From Salvator merianae (Eukaryota; Chordata; Lepidosauria; Squamata; Teiidae): a stretch of 64,000 bases of DNA. Shown piece after piece: positions 1 to 10,410 of this stretch. The notes below the pieces were generated by a model. It made no database searches. It saw only the letters and a list, made by a program, of their open reading frames with translations, and was not told the origin of the DNA. The stretch covers positions 16,435,470 to 16,499,469 of the forward strand of contig QVOM02000049.1 of NCBI GenBank assembly GCA_003586115.2. Direction: 5' to 3'. Position 1 is the first letter of the stretch. Each line of letters opens with the position of its first letter. The translations under genes and the position numbers were made by a program.

Positions 1-3000
1 AGCTCGGGTCAGAGCACAAAGATTCAATGAACATAGTCCAAAGTAACAGTTTCTTACTAAATTATGCCTGCAAACCACTAAACATTCCAGACAACATTCA
101 CTGTTACGGCAGCAGAGGAAAAGAAAAGTAAGGCCTATTCCTGCTCTCGCAGACAAAGTAAGTACAGTATTGCCTCTGGCTGTCAGCAAGCAAAAGAACC
201 AGATCATGTGTCTTATTGCACAAGACAATCTATTCTACTGTAAAACACTAAAATGAAGAGCTTCTGAGGCTTTTTTTAAAAAAAGTAAGCTGGGGTGAAA
301 TCTTCTAAATTATTCTTTAAAAGCTTATTTTTAGGAGTGTCTGTATACATAATACTAGGGCAAGAGCATTCTGAAAGCGAGAAAGCCTTATACTGTAAAT
401 AAATGAACATGAAAATAGAATACATCAGAGACCAAGAGGTATTAACTGTATGCAGTTATCTTATTTTTTCTAACATATTGCCTTCTGCTTTCATATCAGT
501 AGCTTATTCACAGTGACCCAAAACGAAAGTTAAACAAAATGCAGCATAGCCTGAAAACTATCCACAGCCTTAGATTTCAGAATATCACTGCCCAGAATGA
601 CATATATGATTTTTTTTTGGGGGGGGGGGGGAATCCTCAAACCTATTGAACTAGAAAGGTGGGCCTCTGTAGATAAATCCATCAGTCAGCTCTGTTACAT
701 TAGGGCCTAGCAACCTTTTTTGCAGAGATGCCTTAAAAATAAAGAACCATTTTTTTAAAAGTACACATTTCCAGCCTTGGTAACAAAAAAAAACCCAAAA
801 ATAATTGTATTTATTATTACTGTCAGAAATAGTACTGCATTTGTTTTACAGAACTGTTTACAACATTGCAACTAAATGTCTAAGGCTTCAAACATGAGCC
901 ATTTACAATGCCAAAGTCCTTTTACTGTACATTTAAATGCCTTAATATTAGCAGGTTTCTGTCATTTTCTTGCTTAATATTAAAATAATGAAACTTTCAA
1001 CTAATCATCTAACCCAACATAAAAAATATAATATTCTCCACAAATCATTTGTTCCTGCAAAAAGAATTTTTCAGTCCAACTCTAGGAAAGCTTTCCAGAA
1101 GCAACAGATATTTCTGTCCCATAACTTTTAAACACCCAATTCATGTATGTTAATTTTGCTGTCTAGATAATATCTATCTACTGGCATTTTATGATTCAAG
1201 ATTAATTTCCCTAAATTTTCAGAAACAAAAATATAACAAGGAAGTTATTAGAAACACAAATACCTTGCTATTGTCAAACATGTCAGAACTTCAAAAGGTG
1301 GGATGCGAAAGTCATTCATCAAATAACAACATCCAGAAGACTCATTCCTGAAAGCAGCAGGCTCATACCTCTGCAAGTACTTTCTGCTCATTTGTTTGGA
1401 TAGGGAAGACCAGAACCCTACATTTCTTTAATAACTGGACACTCTGAATAGTCACAATTAAAAGGCTTATATCTTATCTTATAGATAGCTAAATCGTAAA
1501 TATTAATGCAAGTGAGCAATGTATGACTCACGGCCTAAGGGCCGTTTGCATAGCCAAAAGGGAGTAATCAAAATCTTATCATGTTCAAGTTTGTGCAAGG
1601 GGGAAACAGGAGAGAATCCAGAACAATAGAAAACTCGAAAGCATAATTCAGTGCTAAAATAAATAAAAATGAAATATTTAAAAGTCCTCTATAGTTTTCA
1701 GATCTCATGCCATTCAATCATGCTACTAGGACATCTTGAGTTAGACCGAAGAGCGGTGATCTGCAAGTAGCAGCTTTTGACTGGCCTACGGCAGGGTTGC
1801 CTCCGCCTGCCAAGACAGACATCTTCAAACTGAAACACTAGCCATCATAAATAGCAAATGCAGCCACACTGAAGCTAGAGTTAAAAGGCGGTTTCTCCAA
1901 GTTTAAAAAGACAACAGGGAACGTTAGTCGGTGTTAGGAAACAATTTTATTCAGCATTTCTACTGCTGAAAAGGACAGTGACTGAGCCACACAACTTTGA
2001 AAGCTTATGGGACTGTGGAGAAGAGAGGAAGACCCCCACTATCAACATTTTACCAAGCTAAAAGTAACTTGGACCAACGCAACAATTTTTCTCTTTGGCA
2101 TCTCTTAAACAAACCAAAAGAACCCTCAAATGATAAGCAATCATCTACAGGAAATCATGAAGAACAGCAACTTCTAGACTCCATACAGAATCACAGAAGT
2201 GATAACCACAGAAGTGCTGTTATGTGCACCGTCCACTGGCTCTGTCCTTTTCAAATTCCATCCAAATTATGTTAAAAAACATACAAAGGAAGCTGAAGCA
2301 CGCAATATTCACAGCTTAATAAGTTGCCCATCCCTGCAGCAAAAGCACCATTTGAGGTATCCCAGTCACAAGGAAAGCGCACCTGAATGGACGATGAATA
2401 CTGTCTGTTACCATGGCAGCCCAATCTAATTACATGCCTGATCAGGGCTAGAGTGAGTGCTCTGAAAGCCTACACCACTGACATGTCTCTACATGATCAC
2501 GTACACACACACGCATACACAGAGCGAGCTGTGGAAAAAAATCTATCAGCATTTCATCTTGCATTACATGGGTGATGACATTATAGCCATCTATTCAAAG
2601 GAACTATGACCTGCAAAATATTGCTTTTTGAGGGAAAAAAAAAAGAGAGTAATTGTAATTTATTATGAAAAAATTACACTTTGCAGTGTCTCAGAATAAC
2701 TCTAGCAAGACAATCTCTCCCCTCTTTCAATTATCTGTTCCTCATTCATATCCCCTATTCCTGAGAGCAATAAAGCTAGGGTGTCCTCACCAGCCAGACA
2801 AACAAATCCACATTCACTGAAGAAATCTCAATTTGCTCTCAAGGGTTTCATCAGAAACTGAAAATAACTATTTAAAATGTCAGCAAAGTATCTGGCTATG
2901 TTTAAACACATGTAACTATTAACTATATAAAACACTTAACAGGAATCAGTAATGGCCTACATATATGGAAAATAAAAGGATTCAGAAAATCAAGGGATGC

Positions 3001-3440
3001 ATCTGCACAATTGTGCATAAACAAATAATTGTGAAAAGCACTATTTTGCATAATATGTCGACTTGTGAGTTCTCACTTTCCTTACTAATTATACCTGGGG
3101 TTCACAATCACTTTGCATAAGTATGATTTTGGAGGAGTCCCTACTGCATACCATACGGTAAACAAAATAAAAATAGCTTGTTCTTGTTATCCACATAGTG
3201 TGGCATTATATAACAAGCTCTGAATTTGCTCTTTTCTATCACTGCCTTCCTATCATTTTTCCTGCTCCTTCTTTTTACACAAACATCTTCACTACTGCTT
3301 TTTTAACATTATGTTGTTGTTAATTATTAGCACTTGAACAGAATGCAACGCATTCTAAAAAGAAAAAAAGATCAATTGGTTCTAATCTTCTTACGATCGT
3401 GCAATTCTATGCATGCTGATTTCTCAATGCTTTGAAATAT
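1..3440. other. AT-rich, mostly unique non-coding stretch
   Basis: I see no supported gene and no clear transposon here. The DNA is AT-rich with many A and T runs. A minus-strand AATAAA lies at 1946-1951, but no coding frame leads into it, so it is probably chance. Small open frames at 1997-2575 overlap in different phases and show no domain. The stretch could be an intron or flank of whatever gene uses the CpG island at 3.8-5.0 kb. Confidence 0.5.
610..631. repeat. T9-G13 homopolymer junction
   Basis: Nine T are followed directly by thirteen G. Such a run is prone to length error in sequencing and to slippage in vivo. Confidence 0.9.
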
Positions 3441-3845
3441 ATTAAAAAGGAAACTTTATAAATATATTTTTAACGGGGGGGGAGGACAAGCAGACAAGCC
3501 CAAGCCACATGGTACAAATTAAAAACACTCTTAGAATTGTCCCCCCCATCTCCATTAATAAAATAAAAAGAGGGGGGAAGGTAATCCTACAAAATCCAGA
3601 GACAAGCCCACCAGTAGTTCCTGAAAACCCAAAAAATCTTGGCAATCCCTTGCAGAAACTGGACCGTGCATATTTTCTTGCTGGATAAAGCCCAGCAGCA
3701 AGGTGAAAAAAGCAGAAGCTGCCTTGGAGTCGGAGGATGGTGTCAAGGTGAAGAAGAGGAGGGGAGCGCAGGCCTCCCCCTCGAACGGAACGGAGCCCCT
3801 ACCTCCCGTCCGGGTGCCCAGCAGTGGCCGCCTTCACACGCTCAC

Positions 3846-3908
3846 TGACTCCTCGCTGAAGGGCCCGTAGGAGTCTCCAGCCGACCTGGGCCCTGAACGT
3901 AGGAGCAT
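3846..3908 (-). CDS. possible first coding exon, 21 codons, unidentified
   Basis: On the minus strand an ATG at 3908-3906 opens 21 codons, including a run Ser-Tyr-Gly-Pro-Phe-Ser-Glu-Glu-Ser. They end at a GTGAGC splice donor starting at 3845, in phase 0. A second donor-like AG|GTAGGG lies slightly further on, near 3800. The frame is also open upstream of the ATG through a poly-Ser/Gly stretch made by the CTG/CCG runs. I do not recognise the peptide. The position inside a CpG island favours a real first exon, but a 21-codon frame can arise by chance and the gene could run the other way. Confidence 0.15.
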
Positions 3909-3923
3909 AGTGAAGGAGCTGGA

Positions 3924-3960
3924 GCTGCTGCTGCTGCTGCCGCCGCCGCCGCTGCTGCCG
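3924..3960. repeat. CTG/CCG trinucleotide run
   Basis: Consecutive CTG units pass into CCG units and back to CTG inside the CpG island. Read on the minus strand they are CAG and CGG units, the classes that can expand in 5' untranslated regions. More CCG runs follow at about 3983-4030, 4184-4210 and 4238-4260. Confidence 0.85.
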
Positions 3961-4546
3961 GGCACATCCCAGTCCTCCCAGCGCCGCCTCCTCCGCCGCC
4001 GTCGCCACCGCCGCCTCCTCCTCCCCCTCCTCGCTTCATTCACCCCTCCGGCAACTACCCAGCCCCGTACTACACAGTGCAACGAGGACCGGCCCTCCCT
4101 ACTATGATGAAGCCGAGCGAGGGAGGGGGAGAAGGGCGCGCGCGCTCGCGCTCTTCCGCTCCGCTCGCCCACAGCATAGAGCTGCTGCTGCTACCGCCGC
4201 CGCCGCCGAGCCGGCCTTCACACACAGGAGGGGACGCCGCTGCCGCCGCCGCCGCCGCGCTCGAGTCAGGCGGCGCAACCGGCGGAGGGCGTTCCTTCGG
4301 GACCTACGAAACCCCGAGGCCCCGGCGAAGTCCCCGTACGCTGTGCTGGCCCGGCGGCATCTCTCGCCAGAGCTTCCCAGGGCACGCAGCCACGTAGCGG
4401 GGACCAACAAGCCTCCAGAGTCAATCAGTCAGGCGGGCGAGCGGGCCGGGACTCAGGCGCAGCAGCCACGCAGCCGCCCTAACCCCGTGGCACACGCACC
4501 AGCAGCCGGGCAAATGTCGCCTGTGAGAGCGAGCGAGCAAACATGT

Positions 4547-4551
4547 CCAAT
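4547..4551 (+). promoter_or_regulatory. CCAAT box (NF-Y type)
   Basis: CCAAT followed by GAGCGCC inside the island, about 15 bases from a GGGCGG at 4564. The pairing of CCAAT with a GC box is common in TATA-less vertebrate promoters. Confidence 0.45.
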
Positions 4552-4705
4552 GAGCGCCGCCGCGGGCGGTTGGGAAGGGGGGGGGAGAGACACCCCCCCC
4601 GAAGCGCGCGCTTGCTTTCTTCTTTACTTCTGGCTTTCCTTGCACAGGAAGAAGAAGGACATTGCTGACTTGCATGGAGGGCAAAGAATCCAACCAGCAC
4701 ATCAC

Positions 4706-4715
4706 GGGGCGGGGG
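4706..4715 (+). promoter_or_regulatory. GC box (Sp1/KLF type)
   Basis: GGGGCGGGGG matches the Sp1/KLF consensus and lies within the CpG island. Such sites are frequent by chance in GC-rich DNA. Confidence 0.4.
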
Positions 4716-5142
4716 GGAGAAGAGGTGGAAATAAAGATTAATAAGGCCAGGCCGGCTTCCATTTCCTCCTCCATCCTAGCCCAGAATCGGGGGAGGAGGG
4801 CGGAAGGCAGGGAAGAGAGAAAACGAAACGTTGGGATGCGATGAGGGGATCCAAGTGAGGGACCCTTTTCACAAGCCCCCCCCCCGCCGCCTCCTCAGCA
4901 GTTCAGGCCGGCTTGTGTGCTTGCAAGTGTGAAACCGCTGGAGATTTTTATCGGTCAGTGCCGGGGGACAGACAAGAAGAGAGGTGAGGAAAAAGAAGCG
5001 AAAGCAAAGGACGACCTTTTTTTGCTTTTTTTTTTTTCTTAAAGCCACTTACTGTAAAGTGTCAAGGGGGAGCGGAACGACTCACAATGACTTGCCAGCT
5101 GATCGCGAGAGCTCGGGCTTTTTTGTGTTGTTTTTGAACCGC

Positions 5143-5160
5143 CCTCTCTCTCTCTCTCTC
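5143..5160. repeat. (CT)n microsatellite
   Basis: Nine CT units followed by a C run, on the edge of the CpG island. GAGA-type tracts near promoters can keep nucleosomes off. Confidence 0.85.
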
Positions 5161-5298
5161 CCCCCCGCAACTGGTTTTATTTCTCTAGTTCCCCCTCGCT
5201 GTGGCACGGATGTCTCCTCACCAACTGTAGTAGAAATGATGTCTGCGGTATAGAAACGAGCTCCTGTCTTCTCCCAGTATGTAAATATGTAATAGAAG

Positions 5299-5308
5299 CC
5301 AAATATGG
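5299..5308. promoter_or_regulatory. CArG box (SRF site)
   Basis: CCAAATATGG is an exact CC(A/T)6GG match and reads as a CArG box on both strands. It lies about 340 bases beyond the CpG island, in a compact block (about 5240-5360) that has no repeat signature. If the gene runs minus, this is proximal upstream sequence. Binding is inferred from the motif only. Confidence 0.4.
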
Positions 5309-5349
5309 AGCAGTTGGCTGCCTCTGCATCAGCTCAAGGATCCTACTTC

Positions 5350-5357
5350 ATGCAAAG
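5350..5357. promoter_or_regulatory. octamer-like site
   Basis: ATGCAAAG is one base off the POU octamer ATGCAAAT and sits 42 bases from the CArG box. It is weak alone and noted because the two sites share one short unique block. Confidence 0.2.
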
Positions 5358-5908
5358 GGGAGGGAGGAGGAGAAGGAGGCAACACTTTGTCAGGCGGCCA
5401 AGAGAGCCACACAGATTATAGCAAACGCACAACAAGAGCCTGGCCAAACCAGACTTAACCCTTTCCAGGGTTTCTCAGCTTCCAGGAAAGATTGGGGGTT
5501 CTTGCAGGTATTACAGTGCATTTTAAACTGCTTTCCCCAACTTTGATCACCCCATACGAAACATACAATTTCAGTATTGCACCATTTCATATTTTCCTTC
5601 CTGGGATTCCAAAGCACTGGAGTACCTTTAATATCTAGATTTCCCCACCCCTTAGCCTGGTCTTACTCATATTATTTGGAATGCTCATAGTGCATAAATC
5701 CAGAGTGTGCATAACTTCACTATATGCTCTGAGCGGGCTGAAAGCATAAGAAAATGCATGCTAATGTCTTAAAGAAAAAGTCCTTTGTAAAAAATATTAC
5801 TGTGACCTATCTTCTAGTCTGTGGTCACACCTTACATTATATTCAAATAGAGGCCATCCTGTATGCAGAGGGATGAGATGTGAAAGTCTGCTTCCATTTT
5901 TTCTGCAG

Positions 5909-6088
5909 ACTTTCTTTCCCTGATTGGGACTATCTGCTGTGCGGATTATCCCAGCACTGAGTCTGTTTCTGCTGCAAGAGACAGACCCAGGCAAAGGGGT
6001 TCAGAGAAAGAAGTCTGATCCCAGAGCAGGGAGGATCTCATCCGTGCCACCACACTGAGCATCCATGGACCCCCTTGCCTGGTAAAAG
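5909..6088 (+). other. exon-like segment with canonical splice sites
   Basis: A strong acceptor (T-rich tract then CTGCAG ending at 5908) and a strong donor (AAAAG|GTAAGC at 6089) bracket 180 bases. One frame is open for about 39 codons, then stops, and the other two stop early. If real, it is more likely an untranslated or lncRNA exon than coding sequence. Splice-site pairs this good do occur by chance, so confidence is low. Confidence 0.2.
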
Positions 6089-6714
6089 GTAAGCTTCAGT
6101 GAGGGCCTGCAACTGTGTCAACCCCTCCCCCGCCACCTAGCATGCAGTCAACAGGTCCCTATTCTGGGATATAAACTGGAATACAGCCCATTGCAGAAAG
6201 GACCTTAAAGGCCAGCACAAAATGTAGCTACCACACATGTAATTTCTGGATTTATTTCAACTAAAAGTTAAGTGACAATAAAATGGCTCGAAGCAACCAG
6301 GGATGGTTGACCAAAAGGTGGTAGGAATGTGTTTCATTCTTCAGCATAAAGTATTTTAATAGCATTGCGTTCTATTGTTTTGGCATCTCCTATTTCACAG
6401 AGACAAAATATTTGTGGAGGATGTAGTTATATTTCTTATATAGAAGTGCAGAAGGCAAGGCGCTGTAGTAGAACAGGGTTAAAGGCCATGTATGGGAAGG
6501 CAAGACCAATTTCAGGAAGTATGCTGTACTTCTATGTTTAGTCTTTTTGTTCAAGAATTTTGTATTCTGTTTAAGTTAATTTGGCATCTTAATGGCTTGA
6601 GTAATCACCACTTTACCTTTTCAAATACCATTAGAATTTTTGAGGAAAGGTAACGTGAAAAATTTAGCCTTCAATTGTTTGATTTAAATGAGGCTGCCTT
6701 CAGACAGGAATAGG

Positions 6715-6990
6715 CAATGTGGGATCTAAACAAAATCCTGGGATTGCGTCTTGCTATACCCCTCCAGATGCAAGGAACAACCCCTGCTTACCTTCACACC
6801 TGGCAAGTAGGTTTTGCAGTCAGCCCAGTTAGGTCTATTGGATGCTAACCAAGCACCCACCCACTTCCTTTTGTTGTTTTTCACATGCTTGGCTGGCTTT
6901 TGGTAGCCCCAGTTGGGCCAGTTGTGAATGGTGCTCACCAGATGCGAAAGTAACCAGAGCTATTACAGGAACCCTGGCATTGTTGCTGGA
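6715..6990 (-). repeat. interspersed repeat, family H
   Basis: The segment around 6840-6905 is a reverse-complement relative of 59110-59165, sharing a CAAGCATG...AAAAGGAA...GGGTGCTTGG core. Two diverged copies in one window point to an interspersed repeat. Ends and class were not resolved. The 70-codon minus frame inside it (6726-6938) is not a gene. Confidence 0.45.
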
Positions 6991-7035
6991 TTTCCCATAA
7001 TAGCATTGCAATGTTTTCTTTGTACATTGCAGTTG

Positions 7036-7078
7036 GCACTATATTGAGAATGCCTGTCTGTCATTCCCAATATAGTGC
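7036..7078. repeat. 17-bp hairpin
   Basis: Arms 7036-7052 and 7062-7078 pair with one mismatch around a 9-base loop. The left arm begins GCACTATATTG. Confidence 0.7.
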
Positions 7079-7152
7079 TGAGTTGATCCCAGAATATATC
7101 TTGCATCTGGAGCCAGCTGAGTTTTCTACAGCACAGGTATGAGAGCAGCTGC

Positions 7153-7172
7153 AAATAAATAAATAAATAAAT
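7153..7172. repeat. (AAAT)n run
   Basis: Five tandem AAAT units, typical of the end of a LINE or SINE tail. Confidence 0.8.
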
Positions 7173-8329
7173 GGAGAGCTTTGGTCAATTACTCACTATA
7201 GATATTCAAACTTGGGCCATCAAGAATTTGGACAGCCTTCAGAAATGCAAAAATTTGTAGTCCATTAAGCTGAGTGCCACATGCTAGCTGTGTCAGTGAT
7301 TTGTCCTCAGATATCCCAGTTGCTCATGGAATAAAGTTCCTGCACTGAATGTGAAAAAAGTTCACTATTGCTGCACTTCACTGAGCACTTTTGACCTGCA
7401 TATTCTCCACCTAACTTTGGCTCGCCAGAAGCAAGAAAACTATCCCCAGATATTTGGAGCATTTTATTTGCTCAACTGTAACACCAATGATTTTCAGTAC
7501 ATGCTTTCAAGGTCTTTGTGCATGCCAAGATCTTGGTTAACAAAGAGTTCTTTCTCAGCACACTAACTAGCTCAAGTTTACAGCTCTCCTTCAGCCCAAA
7601 AGGAGTTCTAGAAAAAACTGCTACATCATGGACACAGAAAAATGTTATAGATTAGTGTGCAATTTGGGGGAGGATGGTGGTCCTAAGCTTCAAGTGTACT
7701 AACTAGTTAATTAACACAGTGGTTGAACAACAAAGGAGCAAGAGTACAGTTTCGTGACCCATTTAGAAGTTGGAATAAAATCAGTGAGTGATTCCCGATT
7801 ATTGTAACATTCTCTTAAGGAAGTATCATCATGCAGTTTCAAATAAATGTCAGTAAATATTTGGCTATTGGTGGTTTATTACACTTTTCCCATTTGAGCT
7901 GAAGGCCACTTTAAAGCCAGTAAGATCTACATACATGGATATCGTATAGTACATTTCATAAGGGAATGTTCGATGATTGTGAATCCTTCGCTGGTCTTCT
8001 TTGATGCAGTCCTGCCTGGTCCATCACCATAATTTTGAAGGGCAGATATGTAGCCTTAAGGTATTTTTTAATCTAACTATGTTATTAAAACCAAGTGGTG
8101 TCACTAACAACAAGTGGCAACTATCACCTTTGACTGGATCATCAGGTATTGTTTTTCCTGGTCAGAGGTTGTATTACCACACTGACCCAACCCATATCCA
8201 CCTTCATGCATCTTCTGTATAAAAGAACTGCCTGGGCAAGGGGGCTGGTGGGTTGAGAGCTGCTCAGTGGATCCACAGGAGGTTGTCAATTGGCCCTGCC
8301 TGGATCTCTTCCTGGCTTCTGTCTCTGTC

Positions 8330-8489
8330 CTCTTGCAGAGAAAGGCCTCGGTGTGAAGGAACTGCCTAAGTTTGTGACTGTATTTTGCTTTGTATTCTGT
8401 TCAGTAATTTATTTTGTTGATTGTTTGTAAACCACCTTGAGCATCTCATGAAAAGGCACTATACAAATAAACTGATGATGATGATGATT
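8330..8489 (+). mobile_element. LINE 3' tail ending in (ATG)n
   Basis: The sequence TTTGTAAACCACCTTGAGCA, then a purine-rich stretch, ACAAATAAAC and (TGA)n, is the typical 3' end of a reptilian CR1/L2-group LINE. Related tails recur at 33987, 52700 and 56415. The preceding 8000-8330 may be more of the same element, but I could not confirm this. Confidence 0.6.
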
Positions 8490-8993
8490 GAGACCTGATT
8501 GAAGTATATAAAATCATACATGGTATGGATAAGGTGGATAAAGAGAAGTTTTTTTTCTCTCTCACACAACACTAGGACCAGGGGACACTCTCTGAAGCTG
8601 ATGGGTAGGAGAGTTAGGAATGACAAGGGGAAGTATTTTTTCACCCAGAGGGTCATCGGTCTGTGGAATTTATTACCGGATGAGGTGGTGACAGCCATCA
8701 GCCTGGACAGCTTTAAAAAGGGATTGGACAGATTCATGGAGGTCAGGTGTATCAATGGCTACTAGAATGGATGCCTACGTACTGCCTCCAGGTTGGAAAG
8801 ACAGGCAGGATGTCTGTAAAACCATTTGCGGGCAGTCAAGAGCAGGTGAAGGTTTTGCCTTTGTCTTCTGCTTGAGAATGCCCAGAAGCAATTGGTGGGC
8901 CACTGTGTGAAACAGAATGCTGGACTAGATGGGCCGTGGCCTGATCCAGCAAGGCTCCTCTTATGTTCTTATGATGATGATGATGATGATGAT
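8490..8993 (+). mobile_element. CR1-like LINE 3' fragment (end of ORF2 plus UTR)
   Basis: The frame 8499-8765 encodes the C-terminal tail typical of CR1-clade polyproteins: RGHSLKL, then KYFFTQRV, then WNLLPDEVV, then SLDSFKKGLDRF. It is 88 residues against a full ORF2 of roughly 900-1000, so only the end survives. The 3' UTR follows (about 8766-8960) with the widespread block GATCCAGCAAGGCTCCTCTT, and the element ends in (ATG)n at 8971-8993. It starts directly after another (ATG)n LINE tail. Confidence 0.8.
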
Positions 8994-9739
8994 ATTCTAA
9001 TAGACTGGAATATAGTGATGCACTGTACATAAGAATAAGAGAGTGATTTTAAAAAAAAGCAGTTAAATTTTGTGTTTGTAACTCTCAATTTCATTCTGTT
9101 TCTATCCTTCTATGGATTCATTTTCTGCCACCCCCCACCCCTGGGTCTATAATAATGTAAAAAATGTATATGAACCCATTTCTGTGAGTGTGTGCTTCAC
9201 CCAGGTGTGCGTATATCTACAACTGTGCATAAACATGCTACTATTTTTTTGGCACTAAGATCACGTTTCCAAGAGCATGGGTGCAGGCGTTGGGCAACAC
9301 ACAACTCCACTGAAGCACCCCTCTTACAATGCTAGGGGTTGCTCCATGTGATGCCTTGGATCCACAGGAGAAATGGCTAGGCCGAGTCATTCACCTTCTG
9401 AGGGGCCCTTGCATCCTCACTTCCAGGTACTTTGGGCAGGTGTCAGGCACCAGCAGGCACCTGATGCCATCAAAAATGGAGATGCACTGTCCCAGGCAAC
9501 CTACAGAAGCATCTCTAAATGCAAATAGAAACTGAAAGTTTTCTCCAAAACTCCAAACCATTCATCCTATTCTACAATGCCATGCACATCCAGATATGCA
9601 AAATAAATGCATTGTAGATATGCATTGTTTGTGTTGATGCTTTATTCAGCCGCAAAAATATGAAAATAAAAATATGCCAAAATCGCATATAAATCCTTTG
9701 GAACACAAAACCAGTCAACTCAGAAGACGTAAGATCCAT

Positions 9740-9945
9740 CTGCAAATGGATAGGCCTTTAATTCCTGACCAATCCCTGCTTGCAGTGTCAGGCAAGATTC
9801 CTCTAAAGGCCATTTGCAGGGAGACGAGGGCAGGTGAATGTTCTCTTGAGAATGCCCAGAAACAATTGGTGGGCCACTGTGTGAGACAGGATGCTGGACT
9901 AGATGGACTGGGCCCCAATCCAGTAAGGTTTCTCTGTAGAATGAC
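9740..9945 (+). mobile_element. CR1-like LINE 3' UTR fragment
   Basis: This is a diverged copy of the 3' UTR seen at 8790-8965, with the shared GGTGGGCCACTGTGTGA block. It is flanked on the left by unique DNA and on the right by another LINE-like piece. Confidence 0.7.
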
Positions 9946-9984
9946 TGCGGGGATGTGCTCTGGTCCTGATCCTGGGGTATCAGC

Positions 9985-10410
9985 ACTACCATATATTTCC
10001 AGGCACAGTTCAAGATACTGGTGTTGACATATAAAGTTCTAAATAATCTGAACCCAACTGTCCTTTATATTGACCTACCTGCCTATCACAATCAAGAGCA
10101 GGGGCCTTTCGTGCACTTCATACTACAATCAAAAGATGTGGAAGGCACAGCAAGGGCCTTCTAACCAATGGCACCCAGTATCTGTAATCACCTCCCATCT
10201 GCAATATATTTGGCACAAGCCTAGTTTGTTGCTACTCAGTGTCTGAAGACATATCTTGTTGCTTTAACATTTGGGAGGATGTTGAACTATGTGCCAGTCA
10301 CACAGTTTTTATTACTGTTGCTTATTTGTACTTTGGATAAGTTTCAATTATTTTTATATATGTAATGTTTTGATTTATGCTGAAGGTGCTATTTGTTAAT
10401 ATGCGGTTGC
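9985..10410 (+). mobile_element. decayed L2/CR1-group LINE 3' region
   Basis: The text resembles the C-terminal part of a LINE reverse-transcriptase ORF (a frame around TGGTGTTGACATATAAAGTT, then a late tail), but many stops and indels break it. A similar piece is at 55930-56480. Class is inferred from that similarity. Confidence 0.45.

Larger units (their letters stand above)
3760..4960. promoter_or_regulatory. CpG island promoter / 5' end of an unidentified gene
   Basis: About 1.2 kb rises sharply in GC and CpG density against an AT-rich background. It holds many undecayed CpGs, (GCC)n and (CTG)n runs, a CCAAT box at 4547-4551 and GC boxes near 4564 and 4706. It contains no transposon ends, unlike the GC-rich elements further along. 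In vertebrates this combination marks a promoter and first exon of a housekeeping or developmental gene. Direction is not settled. On the minus strand a short frame starts at 3908 and meets a plausible splice donor. On the plus strand a donor-like GTGAGG follows at about 4984. Long frames through the island on both strands (for example 3834-4172 and 4102-4410 minus, 4077-4741 plus) are Ala/Gly/Arg/Ser-rich shadow frames and are not called as genes. Confidence 0.85.

Noticed and set aside
1946..1951. Minus-strand polyadenylation signal AATAAA
   Set aside because: No upstream coding exon or U/GU-rich downstream element was convincing. AATAAA is common in AT-rich DNA.
3834..4410. Long Arg/Ser/Gly/Ala-rich frames on both strands
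   Set aside because: They are shadow frames of GC-rich CpG-island DNA and overlap on opposite strands.
5390..5617. 75-codon minus frame ending in a hydrophobic stretch
   Set aside because: It looks a little like a membrane segment, but there is no splice or promoter support and no recognised family.
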